From: Stercorarius parasiticus
Taxonomy: Eukaryota; Chordata; Aves; Charadriiformes; Stercorariidae
Assembly: GCA_013396915.1 (NCBI GenBank)
Contig: VWZL01000919.1
Coordinates: forward strand, 197,267 to 261,266
Length of the DNA: 64,000 bases
Direction: 5' to 3'
Below are positions 1-11,342 of this stretch, in pieces. The notes under the pieces were generated by a model. The model did no database searches and had not been told where the DNA came from. It saw nothing but the letters and a program-made list of their open reading frames with translations. The position numbers and the translations under genes were made by a program. Numbering within the stretch: the stretch's first letter is position 1; the number at the start of each line of letters is the position of its first letter.

Positions 1-104
1 AGTTTGGTATCTAGCTGTTTTGTGTAAAGATTTGTTTTGCTTACATATTTAATAAGGCATAACTTGTTATGGTTTATGCTGCTAGACTATGGCTCACTTG
101 CCAA

Positions 105-772
105 TGTGATCAGCTCCAGTGCAACCGTGTTCCACAGTGGAGGAGGGGATCACTGTGTACAGGGGGATTTCCTGACCCTGGGAAACGCCAGGGCAGCACG
201 GAGACCCACCAGGAGCCAACAGGTCTCACAAGAGCAGCTAACGAAGCCTGGGAGGGGCCAGGACTAATGGTGGCCACCCCCCACTCCCACAAAAGGCAGC
301 TCTAGGGAGTATGATGGACAAGGAGCATTGCCAAAAGAGTGGGCAAAAAGGGTGTGGGACAACACCCAGGGGCTGGCATGCCAGGTCAAGTGGGAGGGCA
401 TTCAGGGAAGGCTCTTCTTTGAAGGACAGCCATTCCACTGGCCAAGTGAGAGACTTGGAGGACACATAACCCAACAACGGGGCACGCTTCTGTGACCATC
501 TGGACAGGTCAAGGGCACTCAACCTACCTGACTCTCAAGGCAGAATGGTGGGCACTCATCTGCAAGCAAAGGCTTCATCTACAGCTGGGGACTCTGCACC
601 TTCTACCCCAGCAGTGGCTGGTGACTCCTCCCAGATGGAGCTGCTGAAGAAAGTGGTACCAATGCAGACCTCAGACTGCAGGAGAAGCCTAGAACTTTCT
701 CCTGGGGCAGAAATAGATGGCAGACCTGCCTGCAGAAGGTGAGCCAGGTGGAGGACATCCTGCCAGAGATGG
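105..772 (+). mobile_element. GC-rich fragment resembling a LINE ORF1 region (CR1-like, tentative)
   Basis: This block is clearly more GC-rich than the AT-rich DNA that fills most of the window, and it abuts CR1 sequence at its right edge. Near its end, around 717-777, one plus frame reads RWQTCLQKVSQVEDILPEMDD, with hydrophobic residues at heptad-like spacing. A little upstream, around 632-665, another frame reads MELLKKVV. Together they resemble the coiled coil that LINE ORF1 proteins carry, interrupted by a frameshift. No intact ORF spans the block; the longest plus frames are only 60-97 codons. It may be the 5' part of a CR1, but I cannot match it confidently to a family consensus. An ERV or an unrelated GC-rich fragment remains possible. 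Confidence 0.3.
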
Positions 773-1395
773 ATGATCATCTAGTTCCAAAACCCCTGAC
801 ATGGATAGAGACACCTCCAAGTACACAAGGTTGCTCAAAAGCCCCATCCAGCCTGGCCTTTAACACTTCCAGGGACGGGGCATCCACAACTTCCCTGGGC
901 AACACGTGCCAGTGTCTCACCCCCCTCACAGTAAAGAGTTTCTTCCTAATATCTTATCTAAGTCTACCCTTTTTCCATTTAAAATCATTACCCCTCATCC
1001 TACCTCATCCCTTGATAAAGAGTCCCTCCTAATCTCTCCTTTAGGTCCTCTTTAAGTACTGGAAGGCCACTATAAGGTCTCCTTGGAGCCTTCTCTTCTC
1101 CAGACTGAACAACCCCAACTCTCTCAGCCTGTCTTTATAGGAGAGGTGCTCCAGCTCTCTGATCATCTTTGTGGCCCTCCTCTGAACGTGCTCCAACAGG
1201 TCCGTGTCCTTATGGTGGCACCCCAGAGGTGGACACAGTACTTCAGCTGGGGACTCACCAGAGTGGAGTAGAGGGGCTGGCCAAGCTTCTTTCATGCAGC
1301 CCAGGATGCGGGTGGCTTTCTGGGCTATGAATACACATTGCTGGCTCATGTTGAGCTTCTCATCAAGCAGCACCCCCAGGTCCTGCACATGGGGG
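773..1395 (-). mobile_element. CR1 LINE fragment, antisense, RT C-terminus plus 3' UTR, 3' end clipped
   Basis: Read on the minus strand this is the last part of CR1 ORF2 followed by the 3' UTR. A 120-codon frame (1403 down to 1041) contains GVLLDEKLNMSQQC, then LLEHVQRRATKMIRELEHLS and a final SLEKRRLQGDLIVAFQYLK, which are hallmarks of the CR1 ORF2 C-terminus. The 3' UTR follows, with the usual tract for a CACTGTGAGGG-type region and a GGAACTAGATGATC tail. The element stops at about 773, before the roughly 35-40 terminal bases that normally carry the AATCATAGAATGG/octamer end. LINEs insert from the 3' end, so this loss implies a later deletion or rearrangement. The 5' end lies against the sense copy that follows. 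Non-functional. Confidence 0.85.
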
Positions 1396-1746
1396 CAGAG
1401 CAATCAGACCAATCCCAAGCACAAATACAGGCTGGGCAGAAAATGGATTGAGACCAGCCCTGAGGAGAAGGGCTTAGAGGTGTTGATTAGACGCCTCTTG
1501 GATGTAGATTTAGATTAGATATGAGGCAAAAAATTTTCACTATGTGGGTGGTGAGGCACTGGAACAGGTTCTTCAAAGAAGTTGTGGATGTCTCATCCCT
1601 GGAAGTGTTCAAGGCCAGGTTGGATGGGACTTTAAGCAACCCAGCCTAGTGGAAGGTGTCCCTGCCCATGGCAGGTGGTTTTTAACTAGTTGATCTTTAA
1701 GATCACTTCCAATCCAAACCATTCATGATTCTATGATTCTATGATT
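1396..1746 (+). mobile_element. CR1 LINE fragment, sense, internally deleted, with octamer 3' end
   Basis: The left part (to about 1500) matches the CR1 ORF2 segment that encodes the NPKHKYRLG...W-IE-SPEEK region. The sequence then jumps, near 1500-1520, straight to the 3' UTR: a GAGGCACTGGAACAGG-like segment, CAGGTTGGATGGG and the terminal CATGATTCTATGATTCTATGATT repeats. About 0.4 kb of expected ORF2 sequence is missing at this jump. The intact octamer end fixes its orientation as plus. It lies head to head with the preceding minus-strand copy, and the two copies overlap in element coordinates only in the 3' UTR, so they are two copies rather than one simple 5' inversion. Confidence 0.85.
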
Positions 1747-2714
1747 AGCTATTGAAGGCTTGTGCCAGAAAAAACAATAGCAGGTGTATCATTGTACTTG
1801 GAGGACAAAAATAGCTGCACATACTGAAACTGCCAACAACTGATTGAAAGCAGCACAGGGGTCAGGATAACTAAGTCTCAACAGCTGTCGAAACACTCTC
1901 CACATGTATACTAACAGTATGAAAAATAACAAACATCATGCAGGAATGCCAATAAGTAAGGTTCCTTGTCAACTTTTCAATTTTCATGTACATTCTAGCC
2001 TTTCTCCTCTTTTTCATACTAAACGATTCTAGTCAGGTATTTACTCTCAAACAGAACATATGAGACTTGACTGAAAAAATAATTTCTAAATTTTCCATGT
2101 TTGCTACAACCGGTTAATCATGTGGTATAACTTCAGATTATTTCACATTAAATTACAGAACAGGTAATTGGGTATTATGGTAATGAGTGAGTTATAACGT
2201 CTGATTTTTATTAACTGCTTTTTTCCAGCATTGGAAAGAAAGCGATGTTTCTGAGAAGTTTAATGCCATTTTGCAGGGACAGATTCTGGCTGTCTTCACA
2301 AGATTTCATATTTGAGGAATATGAACATATGCATACCCAACACCTGAAGTTGGCAGAACATTGCTGGGTTCTGAGAATCCAGGAAATTTCTATAGTAATC
2401 ATGGGATAAGCAAATAATTGATCCAAGTGAAATTTTCATAGCTTATTCTAAAGGCTGATACATACTTGTTCTGGTTACAGTTGGGAAAAAGTTATTTTTC
2501 TTTCTAGTGATAGCTGTGAAAGTAATGTCAATAATGCATATTGTTTTAGTCATTGCTAACTGACGTTTGTACTTTTCAAGGACTCTTTTCAGCCTCCCAT
2601 AGAAGCTGAGAGGAGCACAGACAGAAAAATGGAATATTCTGTACCATAGACATCATGCTTTGTAAATAAATGGGACTTGACCTGTGGAGTTGGAATCCAT
2701 GATCACTTCTCTGG
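1747..2714. other. Unique AT-rich DNA, nothing recognised
   Basis: There is no open frame longer than about 71 codons, no recognisable repeat and no RNA gene visible. The right edge may include the U3 part of the LTR fragment that follows, whose 5' boundary I could not place. Confidence 0.5.
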
Positions 2715-2917
2715 AAGGTACCCATCCACTGGGTGGTGAGGTTATTTTCCTTTTCTGTTATTGTTCTATTAAACTGTCTTTAGCTCAACCCACGAGTTTT
2801 TTTCTTCCCCTTTTGCCTCCTTTTCTCCCTCTTCTCCCTGGCCCTTCTAGGGAGAAGGGGGAGAACTGTGCAAGTGGCTGCCTGGTCCTAGTTGCTGGCT
2901 GGGGTTAAACCACAACA
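2715..2917 (+). mobile_element. Endogenous retrovirus LTR fragment (3' part, R-U5), likely solo LTR
   Basis: The stretch CTATTAAACTGTCTTTAGCTC followed by AACCCACGAGTTTT, then a pyrimidine tract, then GGCTGGGGTTAAACCACAACA, matches the 3' half of an abundant avian ERV LTR as I know it. ATTAAA at about 2769 would be the polyadenylation signal within R. The LTR end CACAACA falls at 2917. No internal retroviral sequence, primer-binding site or polypurine tract was found next to it, so it is a solo LTR or a truncated relic. The U3 portion and the TG start could not be identified. I do not assign ERV class (L or K) from memory. Confidence 0.6.
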
Positions 2918-5900
2918 ATACTCCAGGTCAACTTATAAAGGTATTAATGAAAAAATGCATTTCTATTTTTTTTTAAGGCCAAGAAACTAAGCAGTACATT
3001 GTGAATCAGAATTTGAGAAAGTACTTAAATCTTGTGAAGTTCTTGGGCTTCTTTCTTCTTCTTTAGAACTTTAAAAGGTTCGTGACCATTAAGTGAATTG
3101 TTTAACAAGCATATTGAAGTTCATTTTGGCCAATATAGAAAAGCAGTAAGACTTTAAATGATAATAAGTGTAAATGAGAAAAGAAATACATGGAGAGTTA
3201 TTGAGAGCAAAACAACATCATTTTGCTGACAGAGAACAGAAAAGCTAAGAAGTAGGAGAAATTAGAGCAAGAAGAATATCCTCTGCTTTTTAATCAAAAC
3301 CAATATGATTGGAAACAAAACATTTAAAAAGTACATTGATTTCCATGTGGGTAGAATAAATAGTGACGATAATTACACTAGAACACTCCTGGTTACAACT
3401 GACAGAGTTTCTCCCCCTGGAAAACTCTTTCATAGAATAAATAAGAAAGCATTTGAAGAAAAATCCAATGTGTATATAAAGCTATGTATTATGCTGCATT
3501 TACAACTCTGCTATTAACTACTGCAATCTTATTCATTAACATGATATAAAAATGAATTTAGAAACAACTTGTCTTGTATAGGAAAACAGACAAAAGAACA
3601 ATAAATATTGCTATACCTCAGTCCAGGTTATATATGATTGTTACAGTTTCAGAGGGAACATTATTATTATCTAAATTGCACTGTCTGGTCTTCTAAGAAA
3701 AAGAAAGAAGCACTGTAAAATATTGTCACAAGAACTTTGCAGCAGAACCTTAAAAATGAAATATACTTGATCATTTCATACATGACTTGCAGCCCTCCCT
3801 ATCTGTGGCAGAAAAAGAAAAATAAGAGTCAGAAATGTGTTTTCTTCTTCTAAAGATCCTAAAGAAGGTTTTATCTTTAGGCAGCCTTGAAAATTAACTC
3901 TTTCCCCTTCTCATTCTCTATACTCATTTTCTCTTAACTGGTTTCTTGGCTTTGTCCTCTAAATTTCCTTTATTGCTTTACTGACCCTCCTCTTTACTGA
4001 ACTCTATGTTGCAGACTGTCATGACTCTTAGTACTAGATCACGTGGTGACAAAAAATACCTCCCTCTCTATTCTGTTTTTCTTATTGTGTGTCTCTGTTG
4101 TGCCATCCTATCTGAACAATTTTGTTGGGTTTTTTAGTGATATTTATTTTCTGAGGCCGACAAGTGTTGAAGTGTGAACTTGCATGCTTGTGTTGAACTA
4201 TCTTCTAGTTGAAAGTCATTTTGGAATGCCAAAAGGATAGACTTTACTATCCTAGACTGTTTGGGGGTAGTATTCTGTAAGATTTGGGGCAAAATATAGA
4301 CATTTTTTTCTCTTCGTAACCATAGATTTATTACATAAAGCAGAGGTGTGAGGTCCATGAATATGCAGCAGAAGTATTTCAAAAACCCACCTTGAATCTG
4401 GGCATAGAAAGGACATGTCAGGAACAAATTTCTCCTCTCATTCAATTTCTGAGCCAGATGAGAGCATTTATTATTTAACTATATATAATATTTGGTAAGC
4501 CTTTCAGAGATCCACAAGCATTTGAATCTCCATGCTTTTACTATATTCTGACCTTTGAAGTCACTAAACCAGGTACTGTCTGCAGGGAGTCAGTGACAAA
4601 CACTTTATCAGAGTTTAATTAGATTTTTCTCCTTGTATATGAGGATTCAACATGCCTTTCATGTCACAATGAATTGAAGGACTTAGTTTGCACAAGTTCA
4701 AGATGCTTTTGTGGGGTAATATGTCACCCAGTGGTAGGAGGAAATCAGAGAAAAGCATCTGAAACATAGTAATATAAAGAGCATATTTTGAAGAAGTAAT
4801 TAAATATTTGATATATGGATTTCCATTGTTATTCTTCAAGTTGTGATGCTGACACCAGAGCTAACCTCACTTCTCAGTTAGTTGAAAGTTATGTCAGCAA
4901 TGCAGGAAAATATAAAGCAGAATAATGCTAAGAACTGTATCTTTTATCACCACTACAGGGCTGCATCACAACAAATCAAACAAAGTCAGTATGATCAGGC
5001 TCTCACATCTATGCAGTAAAAGAAATTATACCACCACAGGAAGATCTGTGCACAAAAAATAAATTATTTTTTGCCTATGGGCAGATAGTCTATTTGGCCT
5101 GCTTTTTCTTTAAGAACAGTGACAGACTGGAGCTATACTGTAGCTAATTCAAAGGTAGATATTGTTCAGATATCCCTTTCTTACGCAAACAGTACACTGT
5201 TAAGAACACCAGGAGTCTTTACAACTTTAAGGTTATGCACAAAATTCTTACCAATAAGATCTGCTATGTAGCCTGCTATTAAAGCTCTAAATATCCTTAC
5301 TAAGACAAAACCTTAAGGTCTGGCCAGTAGACCATACTAGATACACATACCTTGTGTTCTATGTACTCCAACCCTTGCCACTGCTGTAGTCTCTCCACTC
5401 CTGTCTTATTTATAAACTGAGTCTTGGTACTATTCTAACATGGCTCTGTTCTTTTCTCACAGTCTGGCAGCCTTAGTAAGGCAATGTTCAACGAACAGTG
5501 GATGAGTTGCCAGAAAAATTGAAATTGAGCCATTATTGTACATAGAGAGCTATGCTGAGGATCAATTACAGTAAACGTAAAAACTCCCAAAGGGCTTTGG
5601 CTGTGTTCAATTAAAGCTTAATTATAACTAAATGAGCACCCCCAAAGAAGTTTTAGTTCACTAAGGATCTAGGGAGTGAACAAATAAGTCCGGTGATGAA
5701 GTCTGTCTTTATTAGTGCTATGGTCTATTTCTGTTGCAGTGGTCCTCAGCAGGGTGGTGAGTCTGCTTCTCCATCCATTAGTCATTTAAATTCATTATTC
5801 CTTAGAAATAACAAAATCCTGATATCTAGCAGGTCACTGTCACAAAATATTACACCTTGTCTTGGCTTTTATGGTACATATATCAAATGAAGCTAGTGGA

Positions 5901-6114
5901 ACCAGGAGTGAAACCAGGCTGAACACAAACTAAAGCACCTTTGCATGGCAGGAAGCACAGTGCCAGATAATTCCTAACAAACGATGCTGTGAACAAAGTT
6001 TCCAGGGAAGCCCAGGCAAGCTCAAGGAACAGAAATACAGTGGGTGTTACTAAGGACAGAGAAGTTATGTAAGGCTCATATATCCTCTGAGATGAATGCA
6101 GTTATAGAATGAGA

Positions 6115-6133
6115 GAGCACTAGAGGGCGGGCA
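6115..6133 (+). promoter_or_regulatory. CTCF-like motif
   Basis: The sequence GCACTAGAGGGCGGGC fits the CTCF core consensus CCASYAGRKGGCRS at nearly every position (first C replaced by G). It is an isolated GC-rich island in AT-rich DNA. Motif match only; binding cannot be inferred without conservation or occupancy data. Confidence 0.35.
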
Positions 6134-8079
6134 CAGTACCAGCTCTTGGGTTTTGCCACTGGTAGCTAATTATGGCCATTTAGGAGACCTTGTGGACCTT
6201 TGCTTCTGTATGCCACCCAAGGAATAAATTATGATCATTTTTCACCTAAGTGGAATTATCAGGCAGATACTTCGGAAATATAAACAACTATGTTTAAGGT
6301 TGAGAAATTGTGAATACTAAATGAAAAGTGTCAAATCTTCACAGATGAAAGTTTTTTTCAAAATACCTTGTAATTTAAAGGTGGAGTACCAAGTCTGGAC
6401 TCCTATATTGCAGTGAAACTCAACAGAATGTAAAACCTACTATGATTAAGACTCTATCGTGTAACTCGGAACTTGTGTAAAATAATAAGAATTTAGAAAT
6501 TGCTGCTACACCTTAGGGGAAGACACATTTGAGAAGCTCTGAATCAGACTAATAGCAATGTTATCTAATGATTTACAGCAGTGTAGGGAAACAATGACAG
6601 ATTGTCATTTAGTATGATCCACAGCTTCCCATGCAAACTACATATCAACTAGAGACTTGAAACCTTATTGATATTCTTCTTTCTGTTACTATTTTTGGCA
6701 ATCTTTTCTTTCTGTAGTTGTTTAATGCAGAGACTTAGGTGTCTTTGTGGCAATATTTATAAAGTTAAATCAATAGGCAAAGATAACTTCCCTAACTTTT
6801 GTTTATTTCATAAATACTTGTACTCAGTTACTAGTTATTTTTTCCTTAAGATGGCCTATAAAGTTGACACCAGTCTTCCAGTTCTCTGTCTGTAGAAATA
6901 AATTCAAAAACAGTTTAAAACCTAAATATAATCTTTAAATTAAGCTAGATGTCAACTCCATAGGAAGAATCATTTTTATGCAGGAAGAAGAAGCAAGAGA
7001 AGGAAATAAGCTTTGAGGAGAGCAATAAAAAAAGATAAAATTTTAGCTTTCTAAAACAGAGTTTAATTTATAAACTTTTGTCTCATCTTTGTCATTAATT
7101 TGTTTTATGTGTATTTGGATCCTGACACGCGGAGACCTTTACAGAAATAAGAAAAAGACAAGATTCCAAAAGAATGCTGCTTCCAAAATGTAGCGTACAA
7201 ACGACAGTACACCTTCTTCAAATAATATGCAAAGAGACCTTGACTAAGGCACTGAAAACCGGTGAAGGATAAAGCTCAATGTGCTGTTCAAATAACTTCC
7301 AAAGAAATTTCGTCTTAAAACATCTAAAAAGACTCAAACTGTAACAGGAAATAAACCCTTACATATGTCAAAAAAACCCCAAAATTATCCGGCTTTTCTC
7401 TCTGACTTTCTGATTTATGCTTTTTCAATCTGTTACAAGTATCTTTGTTTACTACAGCACAGATTCCACTCTCCTATGTGCTTGCAGTTCTGTAGTTCTG
7501 CAGACCTGTTGTAATAGCCATAAATGTTACTGAGTGACAATAGATTTAGATGTTTGCACTGTGATCTCTTAGGTGTCTATAGGTGTGCCAGTTAAGTGCA
7601 AACGCCTGTGTGCAAATAGCTATGCAGATCTAATAACGTTTGGGTTAATTTCACTACATTTTTTACAATGGTCTCCATTTCACTTGACCTTAAATTTTAT
7701 GGGTATTTTCATTCATGTGTTTAATAATTTTTGCATTATTTTATAATCAGTGAGTACCAATGGAGGTAAATTCAGCATGTGTATTGATATGGGTAAGTAG
7801 CATTATTACAGTAGCATCTATTTTTGATATCTTTTTTATTGGCCTGCAGTGACCTTGGTAAAATATTGCAAGCAAATTTTCTAATTCATTTAGAAACAGC
7901 TTAATTTCCTCCTCAAACTTTTTGACCATTGAAACTTTTATAAAATTATGTGCTGCTGATAAGAAGCTACAAATCAGTACTGAAATAATTGAAGCAACAT
8001 AGTAAAAACTAAAATTTTGAAATAAAATTTTATCTTAGCATGATGGAAAATATTTCTGAGTTGAAGCTTCCAAAATCAT

Positions 8080-8104
8080 CCATCCATCTGTCTGTCTGTC
8101 TATG
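8080..8104 (+). repeat. Short tetranucleotide repeat (CATC)n/(TGTC)n
   Basis: Two to three CATC units are followed by about four TGTC units. It is a small compound microsatellite, probably polymorphic only weakly. Confidence 0.6.
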
Positions 8105-11100
8105 TTTTTACATTGGGATTTCCATTAAATCCATATGACTTTATGAAGGAAAATCACTGTTACCCAGTTGCATTTTTCATTTTAATAACTAGAGCTTGTT
8201 TTTATTCATTCTGATTGGCTTAAAAGGAGAATAAAGATAAGGTCTTCTTCATACTGGGTAGAATTACACCTTCCTTTACAGAGCTCATACTAACAGTAAC
8301 TTACAAAGAATTTTGGATCAGCAGACCTAATTCTCTGGATCCTCCCATTTTGGGATATTATTTATTTGCAGCTTTTTTGCCAGAAAACAGAACGTCAGAC
8401 CTGAGACAATCTTCATTTTTATAGAACACATTATGGCTTTGAAAAAAAAAAAACTAAATAAAATTTTGAAATTAATTTTTTTTTTAATTTATTGTCTCCT
8501 AGTTTACAAGTACCTCAGCTGTAATTTCCTACTTCCCAATGAACTTACACTTCCAAACCCAGTCATGTAGCAATATGAAAGTGGACATAATCTAAAAGCA
8601 TACATTTGTTATTAATGGTCTTACTCTTTCCTGACCTTGAAATGTGTTCATACTGTGATGTGCACAGGGTCTTTAACCTCTTAATTACCTGAGAAGTAAT
8701 GTCCCCATTCTTTTTGTAGGTAAATGAATTTGAAATTATTAACTTGTCAGAGGATAAACTGGCACAGTAAACATTTTCTGTTATTTGCACTGGGTAAGAT
8801 TGCTTTTTAATTAAAATGACAGTTATGGTGCTACTCATTAGAAAGTGAAGTGAAATACAGTCACCTCTGAGGTTTTCTTGTGATGTTGACAGTTTAATAA
8901 CTATTTGTTGCTAAATGTTTTCTAATACTCTGACATTTCTGAGCAGCTTTATTATTTTAAGGCACTCATTCTGTCACTGCTATGTAAGGATGCCATAAAG
9001 AATTCATTTGTCTATTTGTAATTATTGTGGCAAAGTGCTAATATGTGGATTAGGTTTAAATTGTGTAAAAGGAGGATGGGGGAAGGAGGGATTTATGTTT
9101 GCTTATTCACTTTGTTATTTAGAAATATTTTTGTAGCACTCATCACCATGGAGTCTGAGTGCCAAAGTTGCCATTATTTTTATACATATAGTGTTCATGT
9201 CCACTTAAAGTAAAAAAGTGCTTTACAGTGTTTTAAAAAGTGATTCAAAAAAAATTGGAAAGCAACTAAAGAGAAGCAAATTACAGATATATTGCTTTCT
9301 TCTCACTATAAAAATGGCAAGTCTTTATGAGCTGCTGTTTTCAGTGGACTTTTCGTCATTTTTGTAATTTTTGGTCCTGGTCACCCTCATTATAATAATA
9401 AAAAAGAAGGAAATTATATCTTCTTAACTAATCTTTTTCCTATAGAAATTAATATATGCTACTTTTTTATTACTGCCTTTTCACTTATCTTTCCTGTTCC
9501 CTACACTGATCATTTCTGCATGGACAGCACACAAGAGAAGAAATGCTTAAGGCTTTAGAGACAAAACTAGTCACTTAATTGTGTGTCTTTAATGAACAAT
9601 AATCTTGAAAAAAAATAGTTTGTACACATTTATGATGATGAATAAACTATTCTACTCATCCATTTACAAAAAAATATAAATGTTTTTGGAGAATTTGTTA
9701 ATAAAATATTGTGTATCTAGTCTAAACTTGCCTTAAACTGAGTTTTCCCCTTGCAATCTAGGAAAATGTGGATCCATTAAGATTAGTTCATGTGACTGAT
9801 GAAATTTTTCAGTCTAAAATATTTTTTTCTGTTCTTTTAAGGGCTTTCAGCTGTGTCTTTTAATCTTGGAAGTGTTTGTGAAAAACAATAAATGCAGTGA
9901 ATTATTGAATAATTTTTTTTTATTACTACATAGGTGCTTACTCTGTTCATAGCTGTTAAAAGGACAGCTGATTTCAATCATATTGAATGTGTGAATGTGT
10001 GAAAAATCACACATTGATTCATATGTGTGCATTTGCTCTACTAAATATTCCAAATAGCTCAATCACCGTATGGTCTTTATTTCATTGTTTGTCGTTCTTT
10101 TGCAGTCTTATGCCAGCTCAAGTAAAGCAGAAATAAGCAGTGGCAGTGACCATAAATGAAGTGTGTGTCACTAATGCAAGGTTTCACTGTGTATCATTCA
10201 TCAGGAAAGAAAACAGGGCGCCTCTGTATCATAAAAACTCTGACTTCATCTTGGTCTCTGGGAATCGTCTACTTCAAATTTAGTATCTTCAAACTTCTAA
10301 CATGCTATCATCCTGTTTGCACAATAAATAATTTGGTACTTATGTTCTTAAGTTCTGATAGCATCATGTTAGGCCTGCCAGAAGAGGAAGTACTTCTATT
10401 CTTACAATAATTATTCTTTCCTTTCTCAGAACATACCAAAAGCATTGGTGTTTTAATACCCCAGTAAATGTAACGTCCCTGTTAATTCAAACACTAAAAA
10501 GGTATTCTTCTGTATTTTAAACATACAAGCCTACTCTTAACTTTCCCTATTTGTGGCAAAGGTGAAAAGAAAGGATATGGTATACACCAATAGGTCACAA
10601 TAATGACATTTGGAGAGGTAGTCTTATATGAGCAAGCAATATCAAAGATTAACCAAATGATTTTAGAAAACTGCTTGAGGCTTATGAGCTAACCTTCACA
10701 CACAGAAAACAGTAAGAGTGGTGCACTTAGTGCAGCACTACTGGTGTCTGAAGAACAACCCAAACATGCTCAAAACAAATACACCAAGAATGATCTTGAC
10801 TGTATTACAAAATAACTTCTATTAAAAGAACAAGAGCTCTCAGTTCCTATGTGCAAGAAATAAGGGCAAGGATGGCAGAAGGTCAGTACGGCTGAGTAAA
10901 GACCTCCTGTTCAAACTAAAGTATAAGAGGGAAATGTATGGGCAGCAGAACCAGGAACATGTGTCCTGGCAATATAGGGACACTACGTGGATGTGTAGGG
11001 CTGGGATCAAGAAAGCTTAGGCACAGCTGGTACCGAGTTTGACAAGGGTTGTGAAGAATAATAAGGGCTTCTACAGGTGCATGGGTTGTTAAAGGAAGAT

Positions 11101-11342
11101 TAAAGAAAGTGTACTCCCCCAATAAATAAAAGAGGTGAACACGTGACAACTGCCATGGAGAAGGCTGACATACTAAATTTTTTTGCTTCCATTTTCACTG
11201 GGAATCACTCTTCCCACATTTCTCAAGTCCCTGAACCTCAAGGCAGGACTTGGGGAGCAAAGTGTCTCCCACCGTAAAAGAAGATGAAGTTTGAGACCAA
11301 CTGAGTAACCTGAACATACACAAGTCCACAGGACCCAAAGAC

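Larger units (their letters stand above)
2918..10724. other. Unique AT-rich gene-free DNA
   Basis: About 7.8 kb with no frame over 103 codons and no recognised protein similarity. The frames present (for example 4445-4134 minus and 8838-8563 minus) are scattered in all phases and have no coherent neighbours. A CTCF-like motif near 6115 and a short tetranucleotide repeat near 8080 are listed separately. A short hairpin occurs near 9995-10019, with AATGTGTGA and TCACACATT arms around a 4-base loop. It could be intergenic or intronic. Confidence 0.5.

Noticed and set aside
773..1746. Classic twin-priming 5' inversion of one CR1
   Set aside because: Both halves contain the 3' UTR, so they cannot be complementary parts of a single inverted element.
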